The translations under genes and the position numbers were made by a program. Below are positions 1 through 8,644 of a stretch of 64,000 nucleotides of DNA, in pieces; within the stretch, counting starts at the first letter, position 1; every line of letters begins with the position of its first letter. The notes beneath the pieces were generated by a model. That model saw only the letters and a program-made list of their open reading frames with translations. It searched no databases and was not told the origin of the DNA. Location: NCBI RefSeq assembly GCF_003033925.1, contig NZ_CP028365.1:496001-560000 (forward strand), written 5' to 3'. This DNA comes from Tannerella serpentiformis (GTDB taxonomy: Bacteria > Bacteroidota > Bacteroidia > Bacteroidales > Tannerellaceae).

Positions 1-568
1 TGGCGAGCGGCAGAAGGTGATGATCGCCAAGGCGCTGGCGCAGGAGACGCCCATCATCTTCCTCGACGAGCCCACGGCCTTCCTCGACTTCCCCAGCAAG
101 GTGGAGGTCATGCAGCTGCTCCACAACCTTACGCACACGCTCCAGAAGACCGTCTTCATGTCCACCCACGACCTCGAGCTGGCGCTCCAAATCGCGGACA
201 AGATCTGGCTCATGGACCGCACGAACGGCATCGCCATCGGTACGCCTGAGGACCTCTCCTTAGAAGGCAAACTCAGCAGTTTCTTCTCCCGCAAAGGCAT
301 CACCTACGACACCGAAACGGGCTTCTTCCGCATCGACACGGACTACCGCCGCGAGATCCACCTCCACGGCCACGGCAGCCGTTACGCGATGGTGCGCAAA
401 GCCCTGCAACGAAACGGTATCCGTGCCGACCGCCACGTCGCTGACGACTCCCTCCACATTGACACCACCGGCTCCGCAGGCGATCCCTTCGTCATCCACC
501 GCGCAGACGGTAGCACCCAGTCCGCCACCAACATCGAGGCGCTGCTGTCGCTGATTGCGGATCAATGA
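1..568 (+). CDS. ABC transporter ATP-binding protein, FecE/BtuD type (5' end cut by window)
   Basis: The visible part begins inside the ABC signature ([12 protein letters not shown]), followed by a Walker B motif (IFLDEP) and an H-loop histidine (STHD). Walker A and the Q-loop lie outside the window. The order fits the ATPase subunit of an iron-siderophore, haem or cobalamin importer, which powers uptake across the inner membrane. About 110 residues follow the H-loop, longer than a minimal FecE, ending in a region without a recognised motif. The gene runs toward feoAB on the same strand, and both fit metal uptake, but a 42-bp repeat array and a promoter separate them, so co-transcription is doubtful. 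Substrate cannot be told from this fragment. Confidence 0.88.
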   Translation, partial: GERQKVMIAKALAQETPIIFLDEPTAFLDFPSKVEVMQLLHNLTHTLQKTVFMSTHDLELALQIADKIWLMDRTNGIAIGTPEDLSLEGKLSSFFSRKGITYDTETGFFRIDTDYRREIHLHGHGSRYAMVRKALQRNGIRADRHVADDSLHIDTTGSAGDPFVIHRADGSTQSATNIEALLSLIADQ

Positions 569-604
569 CGAGCCAGAAATACCCAGAGACGCCCTTACCA
601 AGTT

Positions 605-990
605 CCGTCCCCTGAGGGGATGAGGGCGTACCCGTCCGGAAAGTCCCCGTCCCCTGAGGGGATGGGAGCTTTTTTTGCGGTGACACCCCCGTCCCCTGAG
701 GGGATGGGAGCTTTTTTTGCGGTGACACCCCCGTCCCCTGAGGGGATGAGGCGTAATTTCAAGATGACACCCCTATCCCCTGAGGGGATGAGGCGTAATT
801 TCAGGATGACGCCCCTATCCCCTGAGGGGGTGAGGCGTAATTTCAGGATGAAGCCCCTATCCCCTGAGGGGGTGAGGTGTAATTTCAGGATAACACCCCT
901 ATCCCCTCAAGGGGATGAGGTGTAATTTCAGGATAACGCCCCTATCCCCCGAGGGAATGAGGTGTAATTTCAGGATAACGCCCTGTCTCC
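605..990. repeat. Tandem array, 42-bp unit, nine copies, each with palindrome CCCCTGAGGGG
   Basis: The palindrome CCCCTGAGGGG starts at 609, 651, 693, 735, 777, 819 and 861, exactly 42 bp apart. At 903 the core reads CCCCTCAAGGGG (one base longer), and a degenerate copy follows near 946. Between palindromes two spacer types occur: one with a run of seven T (copies two and three) and one with GTAATTTCAGGAT (later copies). Because 42 is divisible by three the array stays open in several frames, but no codon pattern or family match supports a protein. Confidence 0.93.
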
Positions 991-1022
991 TCTTCGCCAA
1001 TTGGGCAGACGTCCCCCGACAC

Positions 1023-1080
1023 CCCCAATTATTGGGGATATGTGGGGGGGATGATCATAAAACGCCCCCGATTATTTGGG
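1023..1080. promoter_or_regulatory. Inverted repeat CCCCAATTATTGGGG and a degenerate second copy upstream of feoAB
   Basis: A 6+3+6 inverted repeat lies at 1023-1037. A related sequence (CCCCGATTATTTGGG) begins at 1066, 43 bp further on. Both lie upstream of the putative feoAB -7 element. They could be an iron-responsive operator or the degenerate end of the neighbouring 42-bp array. No known Fur or DtxR consensus is evident. Confidence 0.4.
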
Positions 1081-1104
1081 ATTGGTATAAGAAGGGCACG
1101 GAAA

Positions 1105-1112
1105 TATTTTTG
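1105..1112 (+). promoter_or_regulatory. Putative -7 element (TATTTTTG) for feoAB
   Basis: The sequence matches TAnnTTTG, the -7 element of Bacteroidetes housekeeping promoters. It would give a leader of about 70 nt before the feoAB start at 1185. A TTTG lies at 1075-1078, slightly too far upstream for an ideal -33 element. Confidence 0.5.
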
Positions 1113-1184
1113 CGCCCTCCAAAAGGACAGTGCGTAGCAGTGTGCATGCTCCGTAATGTCCCTCTTTACTAATCAAGGATACAG

Positions 1185-3569
1185 ATGAATTTATCGGACT
1201 TACAGAACGGCGACTCGGCCGTCATTGTGCGTGTGTCGGGACACGGAGCTTTCCGCCGACGCATTATAGAGATGGGCTTTGTACGCGGACAGAAGGTCAC
1301 GTCGATGCTCAATTCCCCGCTGAACGACCCCGTCAAATACGGCGTCATGGGCTATGAGGTCTCCCTCCGACGCAGCGAGGCAGCCATGATCGAAGTGCTG
1401 CCCGAAGACGAAGCCAACCAGCCCCTGCCGGACGGCCCGGAGGAGGCACCGAACGCGAACGACCCGACGAACCGTCGCCCGTCGGCCGACACACAGCCCG
1501 CACCACGCAAGAACGAAATCAACGTGGCCCTCGTGGGCAACCCCAACAGCGGCAAGACGTCGCTCTTCAACGTCATCTCCGGCGGGCGCGAGCATGTGGG
1601 CAACTATAGCGGCGTCACCGTGGCCGCCAAAACGGGGCATGTCACCTACAAAGGCTACCGCTTCAACATCACCGACCTGCCGGGCACCTACTCCCTCTCG
1701 GCCTATTCGCCCGAGGAGCGGTACGTGCGTCAGCATATCCTCGACCGCCGGCCGGACGTGATCCTGAACGTCGTCGTAGCCTCCAACCTCGAGCGCAACC
1801 TCTACCTCACCACCGAACTGATCGACCTCAGCCAGCCGACCGTCATCGCGCTCAACATGTACGACGAGCTGGAAGCGAGCGGCGCCACGCTCAACCACGA
1901 GAAGTTGGGCGGCATGATCGGCATACCGATGGTGCCCACCGTGGCCCGCACGGGCGATGGCATCGACACGTTGCTCAACACGATCATCGACCTCTTCGAG
2001 GGCCGCAACCGCGTGACGCGTCAGGTGAACATCAACTACGGCACCACGATCGAACCCGAACTGGCCATCGTCTCCCGCCTCATGCAGCAGAGCGACGAGC
2101 TGCCCCGCCAGTTCCCACCCCGCTACTGGGCCCTGAAGCTCCTTGAGGGCGACACCGAGGCGCAGCGTACCCTGCGCAGCTGTGCGGCTTACCCGGAGTG
2201 GAAGGCGGCGGCCGAACGGGGCGCGGAGAAGATCCACCGACTGCTGGCCGAACAGACGGAGGCCGCCGTCATCGACCGCAAATACGGCTACATCGCCGGC
2301 GCCCTCCGCAAGGTCTACACCCCCGGCACCGTCGACCTCAACCGCGCCACCGACCGCATCGACCGCATCGTGGCCCATAAGTGGCTTGGCTTCCCCATCT
2401 TCATCTTCCTCATGTGGCTCACCTTCTCCACCACCTTCTGGCTCGGCAAGTATCCGCAAGACTGGATCGAGGCCGCCTTCGCGTGGCTCGGCGAACTGCT
2501 CCGCACACACATGTCTGAGGGGCCGCTGCGCGATCTGCTGGCCGACGGCGTCATCGGTGGTGTGGGCAGCGTGACCGTCTTCTTGCCTAACATCTTGCTG
2601 CTTTACCTCTTCATCTCGCTCATGGAAGATTCGGGCTACATGGCCCGCGCAGCCTTCATCATGGACCGCATCATGCACCGCATCGGCCTGCACGGCAAGT
2701 CGTTTATCCCCATGCTCATGGGCTTCGGCTGCAACGTGCCCGCCATCATGGCCACGCGCACGATCGAGAGCCACAGCAGCCGACTGATCACGATCTTGAT
2801 CGATCCCTTCATGTCGTGCAGCGCACGCCTACCGGTCTACATTCTGCTCGTCGGCACCTTCTTCTCCGCCACCGCCGGCACGGTGCTCATCTCGCTCTAC
2901 GCCTTCGGTATCCTCATGGCCGCCCTCACCGCAGTGCTCCTGCGCCGCGGCGTCTTCAAAGCCGACGAGACGCCCTTCGTGATGGAGCTCCCCCCCTACC
3001 GCATGCCCACCGTCCGCGCTACGCTGAAACACATGTGGGACAAAGCCGAGCAGTACATGCGCAAGATCGGCGGCGTGATCCTTGTCATCTCCATCATCAT
3101 CTGGTTCCTGAGTTATTACCCCCGCACCGAGGTGCCCACCGACACCACGCTCGACCCTGTGGCACTGTCCGAAATGCAATACGAGAATTCTTTCCTAGGT
3201 CGCATCGGCAAGTTCTGCCAACCCCTCGTAGCGCCGATGGACTTCAACTGGAAGGCTACCGTGGCGCTCCTCTCCGGTGCCGCCGCGAAGGAGGTGATCG
3301 TCAGCACGCTCGGCGTGCTCTACAGCAACGCGGACGAGGCCTCGCTCTCCGGCACCCTGGCCGCCTCGGGCGACTTTACGCAGCGTTCAGCCCTGGCCTT
3401 CCTGATCTTCATCCTCCTCTACTGCCCCTGCATCGCCTCACTGGCCGCCATCGGCAACGAGACCGGTAGTCGCAAGTGGGTAGCCTTCTCCATCCTTTAT
3501 AATACGGGTGTGGCGTGGCTGATGTCGTACGGAGTCTACCACCTCGCGGGGCTGTTTTTGAGTGCCTGA
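1185..3569 (+). CDS. feoB: Ferrous iron transporter, FeoA-FeoB fusion
   Basis: The 794-residue protein joins a cytosolic FeoA SH3-like domain (residues 1-73) to FeoB through a polar Pro/Asn-rich linker (about 74-110). The G domain shows G1 GNPNSGKTS (118-126), G3 DLPGTYS and G4 NMYD. The C-terminal half carries the hydrophobic segments of the permease, including the gate region GCNVPAIMATR and a second gate near SCSARLPVY. It imports Fe2+ across the inner membrane and is powered or gated by nucleotide hydrolysis. FeoAB fusions are common in Bacteroidetes; no FeoC is seen. It has its own putative promoter. The start is supported because FeoA begins at residue 1 with the typical LSDLQNGDSAVI pattern. 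Confidence 0.97.
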   Translation: MNLSDLQNGDSAVIVRVSGHGAFRRRIIEMGFVRGQKVTSMLNSPLNDPVKYGVMGYEVSLRRSEAAMIEVLPEDEANQPLPDGPEEAPNANDPTNRRPSADTQPAPRKNEINVALVGNPNSGKTSLFNVISGGREHVGNYSGVTVAAKTGHVTYKGYRFNITDLPGTYSLSAYSPEERYVRQHILDRRPDVILNVVVASNLERNLYLTTELIDLSQPTVIALNMYDELEASGATLNHEKLGGMIGIPMVPTVARTGDGIDTLLNTIIDLFEGRNRVTRQVNINYGTTIEPELAIVSRLMQQSDELPRQFPPRYWALKLLEGDTEAQRTLRSCAAYPEWKAAAERGAEKIHRLLAEQTEAAVIDRKYGYIAGALRKVYTPGTVDLNRATDRIDRIVAHKWLGFPIFIFLMWLTFSTTFWLGKYPQDWIEAAFAWLGELLRTHMSEGPLRDLLADGVIGGVGSVTVFLPNILLLYLFISLMEDSGYMARAAFIMDRIMHRIGLHGKSFIPMLMGFGCNVPAIMATRTIESHSSRLITILIDPFMSCSARLPVYILLVGTFFSATAGTVLISLYAFGILMAALTAVLLRRGVFKADETPFVMELPPYRMPTVRATLKHMWDKAEQYMRKIGGVILVISIIIWFLSYYPRTEVPTDTTLDPVALSEMQYENSFLGRIGKFCQPLVAPMDFNWKATVALLSGAAAKEVIVSTLGVLYSNADEASLSGTLAASGDFTQRSALAFLIFILLYCPCIASLAAIGNETGSRKWVAFSILYNTGVAWLMSYGVYHLAGLFLSA

Positions 3570-3673
3570 GGCTGTTCTTTTTGCCCTCAATACGGCTCGC
3601 ATACCCAGTAATAGCGAAGGGTAAGACAGTAATTTACCCACAATTAGGGATTTCGCCCCCCGCTCAGCACCCG

Positions 3674-3681
3674 TACCTTTG
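3674..3681 (+). promoter_or_regulatory. -7 element (TACCTTTG) of a very short transcription unit
   Basis: A perfect TAnnTTTG match with TTTC at 3651-3654, about 19 bp upstream, as a -33-like box. No gene of normal size follows; a hairpin with a T-rich tail lies about 65 bp downstream. Confidence 0.6.
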
Positions 3682-3687
3682 CGGTGT

Positions 3688-3790
3688 GAATTTTTAGTTA
3701 GACATGGATAAAAAAACCACGTAAGTCAAATAAATTTCTTTTCTGGAATCGACCGTAAGTGATTACCGTCGATTCCTATATTTTTATCCC
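3688..3790 (+). ncRNA. Candidate small RNA or leader-peptide transcript (about 100 nt)
   Basis: Between the strong -7 element at 3674 and the terminator hairpin at 3745-3776 lies a region containing only a six-codon frame, ATG to TAA at 3704-3724 (MDKKTT). The unit is closed at both ends and does not continue into a gene on this strand: the next gene is convergent. It may be a small RNA, a micropeptide gene, or the remnant of a deleted gene. No Rfam family is recognised. Confidence 0.4.
3745..3790 (+). terminator. Rho-independent terminator-like hairpin
   Basis: GGAATCGA pairs with TCGATTCC, and the stem continues inward with one mismatch to a GTGA loop. The T-rich tail is TATATTTTTAT. It would end the short transcript starting near 3688. 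Confidence 0.65.
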
Positions 3791-4041
3791 TACCCCTCCT
3801 CCACACATTCCCCTCCCTTCGTCTTGTGACATAACGCGTATGTCGATGTAAGAATAAAGCCCGCAGAGACTCTCTACGGGCGTCACGCGATGGCCAAAGT
3901 GCCTTTGGAAATCTTGCACCGGCGGCGCAACGACTAAAACCATAGAATAGGGACGCGCGTACATTTAGTCATACACGCGCCCCACACTTTCGCGTGCTGC
4001 ATAGGCTCGACAGGCGATTGTACGGGTACAATCGCGCTCCG
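3791..4041. other. Intergenic stretch with a tight inverted repeat
   Basis: No gene is supported here. At 4014-4035 there is a perfect inverted repeat, GCGATTGTAC and its complement with a two-base centre, immediately downstream of the leftward receptor gene's stop. It has no T-tract, so it is not a classical terminator. An imperfect stem with GCGCGT and ACGCGC arms lies near 3950-3985. Confidence 0.5.
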
Positions 4042-6375
4042 TCATCGCTTGTCGCGGATCTTTTCGTAGGACTGGATCTCCTCCGTCTGCTTGACGTCTA
4101 CGCTGCGGCCGCCGCTGAAGGAGTACGAGAGAGAGAGGCCGAAGTATTGCTCGTGCGAGCGGTTGGCCTCGACGAGGCGAAGGTCGGGCGTCTCGGTGTC
4201 GATCACGCGGCCGTGGCGGAAGAGCTTGAAGTTGAGCCGGAGTGCCAGCCGATCGCGCAGGAAGGTGTGGTAGACGCTACCCGACATCTCATAGACGGTG
4301 CGGTAGATACGGTCGGTGAAGTGGTACGTAGGCTCGTAATAGCCCTCGAGCGAAGCGCCCATGTGCGGCGTGAAGCGGAACGTGTTCGAGAGCGAGAAGT
4401 AGTATTTCTGCTGACCGCTGACGTCGAAGTCCTCCGACTTAGATCCGAAAAGCGTGTACATCACCATGCCCTTCAGCTTCCACCACGGCAGGGGATCGAA
4501 GCGTGCCTCGGCGCTAAGTCCGAGCAGACGCTCGTATTTGGCGTTCATCGGTTTCGTGTAAGTCACGGACGGCAGGGCAGGATCCATCCGCGTGGCGTAA
4601 TAGATCGGGGTCTCGTTGTAGATGTAGATCGTGTTGAAGGAGAGATGGTCGTAGAGGTCGAGGACAGCCGTGAGGGTGTGCGACTTGCAGGGGACGAGGT
4701 CGGGGTTGCCGGTCGTGTAGCTGTGGTCGTCGGTGTACTCGCGGTGAGTCGTGAGGGCACTGTAGGGGATGTCGTCGACGGCTTCGGTGTAGTTCAGGGT
4801 GGCGGAGATCTTACGCGCCTCGTTGATCATCCACAGCAGGTTGAAGGAGGAGTAAGCGTCCCAATCGTCGTGCACGGTGAGGTCGGCGGCAGCGTCCGGG
4901 CGATAGGCGATGCGGCTCTCCTGCACGCGCAGCCCGACGCCGTACTGTAGGCGTTTGCCGATAGGGCCTTGCACCTCGGCATAGATGGCGGGCATTCGTC
5001 CCTCGGCGTAGGGCAAGGTGCGGAGGTGGCGCTCGTTGGTGAGGTCGTAATCCACGGTGATGCGACGGTAAGCCAAGCCGCCGTTGATGGCGAGGCCGGA
5101 GGCGAAATTCTTGTTGAGCGACGTGCGGGCCTCGAGCATGTTCGTCGTCTCTTCGGAGCGATTCGAGAGGGTGTCTAAATTGGGCGAGGGGAGGAGGCGC
5201 AGGGTCTGCATGCGATTGCGGGCGTACTGGCGGAGGTAGTCGGCGCCGATGTTGAAGGTGCTACCCTGGTCGTCCAGCTCGCGGTCGAAGCGGAGGGTGC
5301 CCTGGTACGTGCGATAGGTGTAGGGCGTCTCGATGCGTGTGGTGTAGAGCGCCGTGTCGGCCCAGCCCGACGGGGTGCGCACGAACGTGGCCACGTCGGT
5401 GCGGGGTTTGGCGTGGTCGGTAGAGAAGTATAGCGAGGTGCCGAGGGTGTTGCGCGGAGTGAGGTCGTAGGTCAGGCTGAGGCGGTCGTAGAGGCGGTGC
5501 GTCCAGCCGCGAGACTGTACGTCGGTACGCTGCGCGCGTCCCGTGCGGAGGAAGTCGTACGTGTTTTCGTCGTCGGTGGCGAGGTAGTAATCGGTATAAG
5601 AGAGGACATTGTAGAGGCTCAGGCGATTGAATCGGCCGTTGTAGACGGCGTAGGCGAAGTCGCGCGAGAAGCCGTATTTGGAGTACACATCGGCGCCGGC
5701 CATGGCATAGCCGTAGTATCCGCCATCCAGCTCTTTGCGGAGTGTGATGCGGATCACGGCGCCGCGTGTGGAGGCAAATTCACTGCTGCCGGGCGTGTAA
5801 TCCACCTGCACACGATGGATGCGGTCGGCGGGCAGGGCAGCCAGGTCCTTGATGTCGGTCAGCCGGATGCCGTCCACGTAGACCGTTCCGACGGCTTGCC
5901 CGAGCACTTGCAGCTCTCCATCACGGCGCGTCACGCCGGGCAGTAATGCCAGTATCTCGTCCGCCTGTCGGCCCTGTGTCACGGTCGAGCCGAGCAGGTT
6001 GGCCGTGTATCCGCCTGCACTGCGGCGAATGCGATCGGCCGTCACCGTGACCTCGCCGAGCGCTGCCGCCTCGGGTCGTAAGGTGACGACGACGCCCGGC
6101 CGTGCCTCAACGACTTGCGTCTCATAGCCCACGAAGGAGACCTTCAGCACGCGTTTCGCAGCCGTGCCAGGGACGGACAATGAGAAGGCGCCATTGGCGT
6201 CGGTGATCGCCCCCGCCACAAAGGCAGAATCGGGCAGCGCATAGGCTACCACATTGACAAACTCCATCGGACGTTTTGCGTCGTCCACCACGCGTCCGGT
6301 CAGCTCCTGCGCCCGAACCACGCCTGCCATACCGATCAACAGGATCAGCACAGCGCATACTCGTTTTGCTTTCAT
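4042..6375 (-). CDS. Outer-membrane beta-barrel receptor with CarboxypepD_reg N-terminal domain
   Basis: The 777-residue protein begins with a signal peptide (about residues 1-22, ending VRAQ). A carboxypeptidase-regulatory-like beta-sandwich follows (ELTGRVVDDAKRPMEFVNVV), then a plug-like region (LGEVTVTADRI, with VYVDGIRL further on) and a long run of alternating barrel strands rich in aromatic residues. This matches the TonB-dependent-receptor-like 'outer membrane protein beta-barrel family' of Bacteroidetes. No SusD partner is adjacent, so it is not part of a Sus-like pair. Substrate is unknown. A paralogue of the same architecture is at 38619-40967. It is divergent from nnr across a repeat array. 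Confidence 0.9.
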   Translation of the reverse strand: MKAKRVCAVLILLIGMAGVVRAQELTGRVVDDAKRPMEFVNVVAYALPDSAFVAGAITDANGAFSLSVPGTAAKRVLKVSFVGYETQVVEARPGVVVTLRPEAAALGEVTVTADRIRRSAGGYTANLLGSTVTQGRQADEILALLPGVTRRDGELQVLGQAVGTVYVDGIRLTDIKDLAALPADRIHRVQVDYTPGSSEFASTRGAVIRITLRKELDGGYYGYAMAGADVYSKYGFSRDFAYAVYNGRFNRLSLYNVLSYTDYYLATDDENTYDFLRTGRAQRTDVQSRGWTHRLYDRLSLTYDLTPRNTLGTSLYFSTDHAKPRTDVATFVRTPSGWADTALYTTRIETPYTYRTYQGTLRFDRELDDQGSTFNIGADYLRQYARNRMQTLRLLPSPNLDTLSNRSEETTNMLEARTSLNKNFASGLAINGGLAYRRITVDYDLTNERHLRTLPYAEGRMPAIYAEVQGPIGKRLQYGVGLRVQESRIAYRPDAAADLTVHDDWDAYSSFNLLWMINEARKISATLNYTEAVDDIPYSALTTHREYTDDHSYTTGNPDLVPCKSHTLTAVLDLYDHLSFNTIYIYNETPIYYATRMDPALPSVTYTKPMNAKYERLLGLSAEARFDPLPWWKLKGMVMYTLFGSKSEDFDVSGQQKYYFSLSNTFRFTPHMGASLEGYYEPTYHFTDRIYRTVYEMSGSVYHTFLRDRLALRLNFKLFRHGRVIDTETPDLRLVEANRSHEQYFGLSLSYSFSGGRSVDVKQTEEIQSYEKIRDKR

Positions 6376-6590
6376 AATCTACTTGATTGGTTGTTTTATT
6401 TCACGATTGAAAAACGATCGCTCCGTGATCTTATTGCTAAGTGCAAAAAAAAACGAACGAGCACCGTGTTCTTGAGCCTATTTGGAGATGATGGGCAGGG
6501 CGACCGCATCAAAAAGGCGCCTTTCCATGTGCATCTACGGAAACGTGAGTTCGACGTAAGAATAACGTGAGTTTGATGTGGGCCATCCCA
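6376..6590. other. Upstream region of the receptor gene
   Basis: AT-rich just before the start codon, with a run of nine A near 6447. No convincing -7 element was found for the leftward receptor gene and no small gene is supported. Confidence 0.4.
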
Positions 6591-6812
6591 GCGATTTCCT
6601 GAGGAAATGAGCCGAAATAGTTTTGTGGCGGCCGATTTCCTGAGGAAATGAGCCGAAAAAGTTTGTGGCGGCCGATTTCCTGAGGAAATGAGCCGAAAAA
6701 GTTTGTGGCGGCCGATTTCCTGAGGAAATGAGCCGAAATAGTTTTGTGGCGGCCGATTTCCTCAAGGAAATGAGCCGAAAAAGTTTTGTGGCAGGCGATT
6801 TCCTCCAGAAAA
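6591..6812. repeat. Tandem array, 40-42-bp unit, six copies, palindrome TTTCCTGAGGAAA
   Basis: The motif GATTTCCTGAGGAAATGA recurs with starts at 6593, 6634, 6674, 6714, 6755 (core CCTCAAGG) and 6797 (degenerate, CCTCCAG), spaced 41, 40, 40, 41 and 42 bp. The spacer is GCCGAAA(A/T)AGTTTGTGGCGG with small length changes. It lies between two divergent genes. The CCTGAGG core and the late CCTCAAGG variant are the same as in the array at 605-990, while the flanks differ. Confidence 0.92.
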
Positions 6813-6961
6813 TCGCACATCGAACTCACGTTACGGAAAGGAAAGCTACGCGCGGGGTAGGATCTCCGCAGGTCGGCAGAAAGTCTGGAGGCTGGTACGG
6901 TTCAGATGCTGCCGCCCGGGCATGATGAAGGCAATTCCGGCTCGTTTCGCCCTCACAGCCG

Positions 6962-6969
6962 TATCTTTG
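6962..6969 (+). promoter_or_regulatory. -7 element (TATCTTTG) for nnr
   Basis: A perfect TAnnTTTG match 29 bp upstream of the nnr start codon, giving a leader of about 25 nt. A TTTCG at 6945 is the nearest -33-like sequence. Confidence 0.7.
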
Positions 6970-6998
6970 GACACTCAATCCATTAACCCCCACCGGAC

Positions 6999-8522
6999 AT
7001 GATTAAAATATTTGAGACATCGAAACTGAAGAGCCTTGATCAATATACGGTCGACAACGAACCGATCTCGTCGATCGATTTGGTCGAGCGAGCGGCCGTG
7101 ACCTTTGCCAATGAATTTAAGCGCAACTTCTCCAAGCAGCGACGCGTGATCGTCTTTGCGGGGCAGGGTAACAACGGCGCCGACGCCTTGGCCGTAGCCC
7201 GACTGCTGGCCGAGGAATCGTATCGCACGGAAGTCTACCTCTTCAACCCCGGCCAACGACTCTCGCCGGACTGTGAGGAGAACAAGCAGCGCATCTTGGC
7301 TGACGAGAAGGTACGCCTCTATGAGGTGATCGACGACTTTGATCCGCCCGAACTCACCGAGCATGACGTGGTCATCGACGGCCTATTTGGCTCCGGCCTC
7401 AACCGCCCCCTCACAGGCGGCTATGCGGCCGTAGTTGGCTACATCAACCAGTCCAACGCCACCGTCGTATCCATCGATATGCCCTCCGGACTCTTCGGCG
7501 AGGACAACCTGAGCAACAACCCCGACAGCATCATCCGCGCCAAAATGACGCTCACCTTCGAGTTCCCCAAGCTGGCCATGCTGCTGCCTGAAAACGAGGC
7601 CTACGTGGGTCGCTGGAAGGTGCTCCCCATCGGCTTGCACCCCGACATTATCCAGAAGACGCCGACGGCTTATCTCATGGTCACGGACGAGGACATGGAG
7701 CGGCTGATCCGTCCCCGCAGCCGCTTTGCACACAAGGGCGACTTCGGCCATGCGCTGCTCGTCGCCGGCGGTAAAGGCCGCATGGGCGCAGCGCTCTTAG
7801 CCGCCTCGGCTTGCATGCACAGCGGCGTGGGTAAGCTGACCGTCCACCTGCCTCAGCGGGGCGAGATGGTGCTCCAGACGGCCGTTCCGGAAGCCATGAT
7901 CGACCTCGACGCGGACCGCGATCGCATCACCACATTGCCGGATAGCCTGCGGGAGTTCGACACCATTGCCATCGGGCCCGGCATCGGCACGGACGAGCGT
8001 ACGGCCTCCCTCCTGGGGCGTTTGCTGCGCTCGGTAGACCAGCCCCTCCTCCTCGACGCCGACGCGCTGAACCTGCTGGCGCGCAACCGCGAGCTTATGC
8101 CGCTCCTCCCGCCGGGCACCGTGCTGACGCCCCACCCACGCGAGTTCGATCGGCTGTTCGGCGAGAGCGCCAACGGCTACGACCGACTGCACAAGGCGGC
8201 CACGACCGCCGTCAAGCACGCCATCTGTATCGTCCTCAAGGGCGCCTATACGGCCGTCTGCGCGCCGCAGGGGCAGATCTACTTCAACACCACCGGTAAC
8301 CCTGGCATGGCGACGGCCGGCAGTGGCGACGTGCTGACGGGTGTCATCGCCGCACTCATGGCGCAGCGCTACGATCCGGTCAAGGCGGCCATCATAGGCG
8401 TCTTCCTGCACGGTTCGGCGGGCGATCTGGCCGCAGCGCGGTCGTCGGAGGAGAGTCTGGTGGCCAGCGATATTGTCCACGAACTGGGCCGGGCCTTCCG
8501 TATGCAACAGGCGGACGACTGA
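6999..8522 (+). CDS. nnr: Bifunctional NAD(P)H-hydrate epimerase / ADP-dependent dehydratase
   Basis: The 507-residue protein has the usual two-domain order: an N-terminal YjeF epimerase domain (about 1-215, with GQGNNGADALAVARLL) and a C-terminal ribokinase-like dehydratase domain (about 230-500, with GPGIGTD and the NPGMATAGSGDVLTG motif that includes the catalytic aspartate). It repairs damaged NADH and NADPH hydrates in the cytosol. Length is typical of the fused bacterial enzyme. It is expressed alone from its own promoter and followed by a strong hairpin terminator. Confidence 0.96.
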   Translation: MIKIFETSKLKSLDQYTVDNEPISSIDLVERAAVTFANEFKRNFSKQRRVIVFAGQGNNGADALAVARLLAEESYRTEVYLFNPGQRLSPDCEENKQRILADEKVRLYEVIDDFDPPELTEHDVVIDGLFGSGLNRPLTGGYAAVVGYINQSNATVVSIDMPSGLFGEDNLSNNPDSIIRAKMTLTFEFPKLAMLLPENEAYVGRWKVLPIGLHPDIIQKTPTAYLMVTDEDMERLIRPRSRFAHKGDFGHALLVAGGKGRMGAALLAASACMHSGVGKLTVHLPQRGEMVLQTAVPEAMIDLDADRDRITTLPDSLREFDTIAIGPGIGTDERTASLLGRLLRSVDQPLLLDADALNLLARNRELMPLLPPGTVLTPHPREFDRLFGESANGYDRLHKAATTAVKHAICIVLKGAYTAVCAPQGQIYFNTTGNPGMATAGSGDVLTGVIAALMAQRYDPVKAAIIGVFLHGSAGDLAAARSSEESLVASDIVHELGRAFRMQQADD

Positions 8523-8576
8523 CGGACGTACCGCGGGCGGTGACCACAAACGGGCCACCGTAACCGATCACTACCA

Positions 8577-8620
8577 AAAAGGGTTGATGGGCCAAGCAGG
8601 CTCACCAACCCTTTTCTTTT
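8577..8620. terminator. Terminator between convergent genes
   Basis: AAAGGGTTG pairs with CAACCCTTT, followed by a T-rich tail on the plus strand. An A-run at the other side makes it usable in both directions, serving nnr and the leftward methyltransferase gene at 8645. Confidence 0.8.
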
Positions 8621-8644
8621 GGCCGCAGTCGACGGTCGCCCCCG

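Noticed and set aside
605-990. CRISPR array
   Set aside because: Units are 42 bp with repeated, not unique, spacers, and there are no cas genes. The same reasoning excludes the arrays at 27062, 48500 and 60922.
1200-2774. Long antisense open frame of 524 codons opposite feoAB
   Set aside because: It is a mirror of a GC-rich gene; composition is odd (His/Gly/Val-rich) and no domain is visible.
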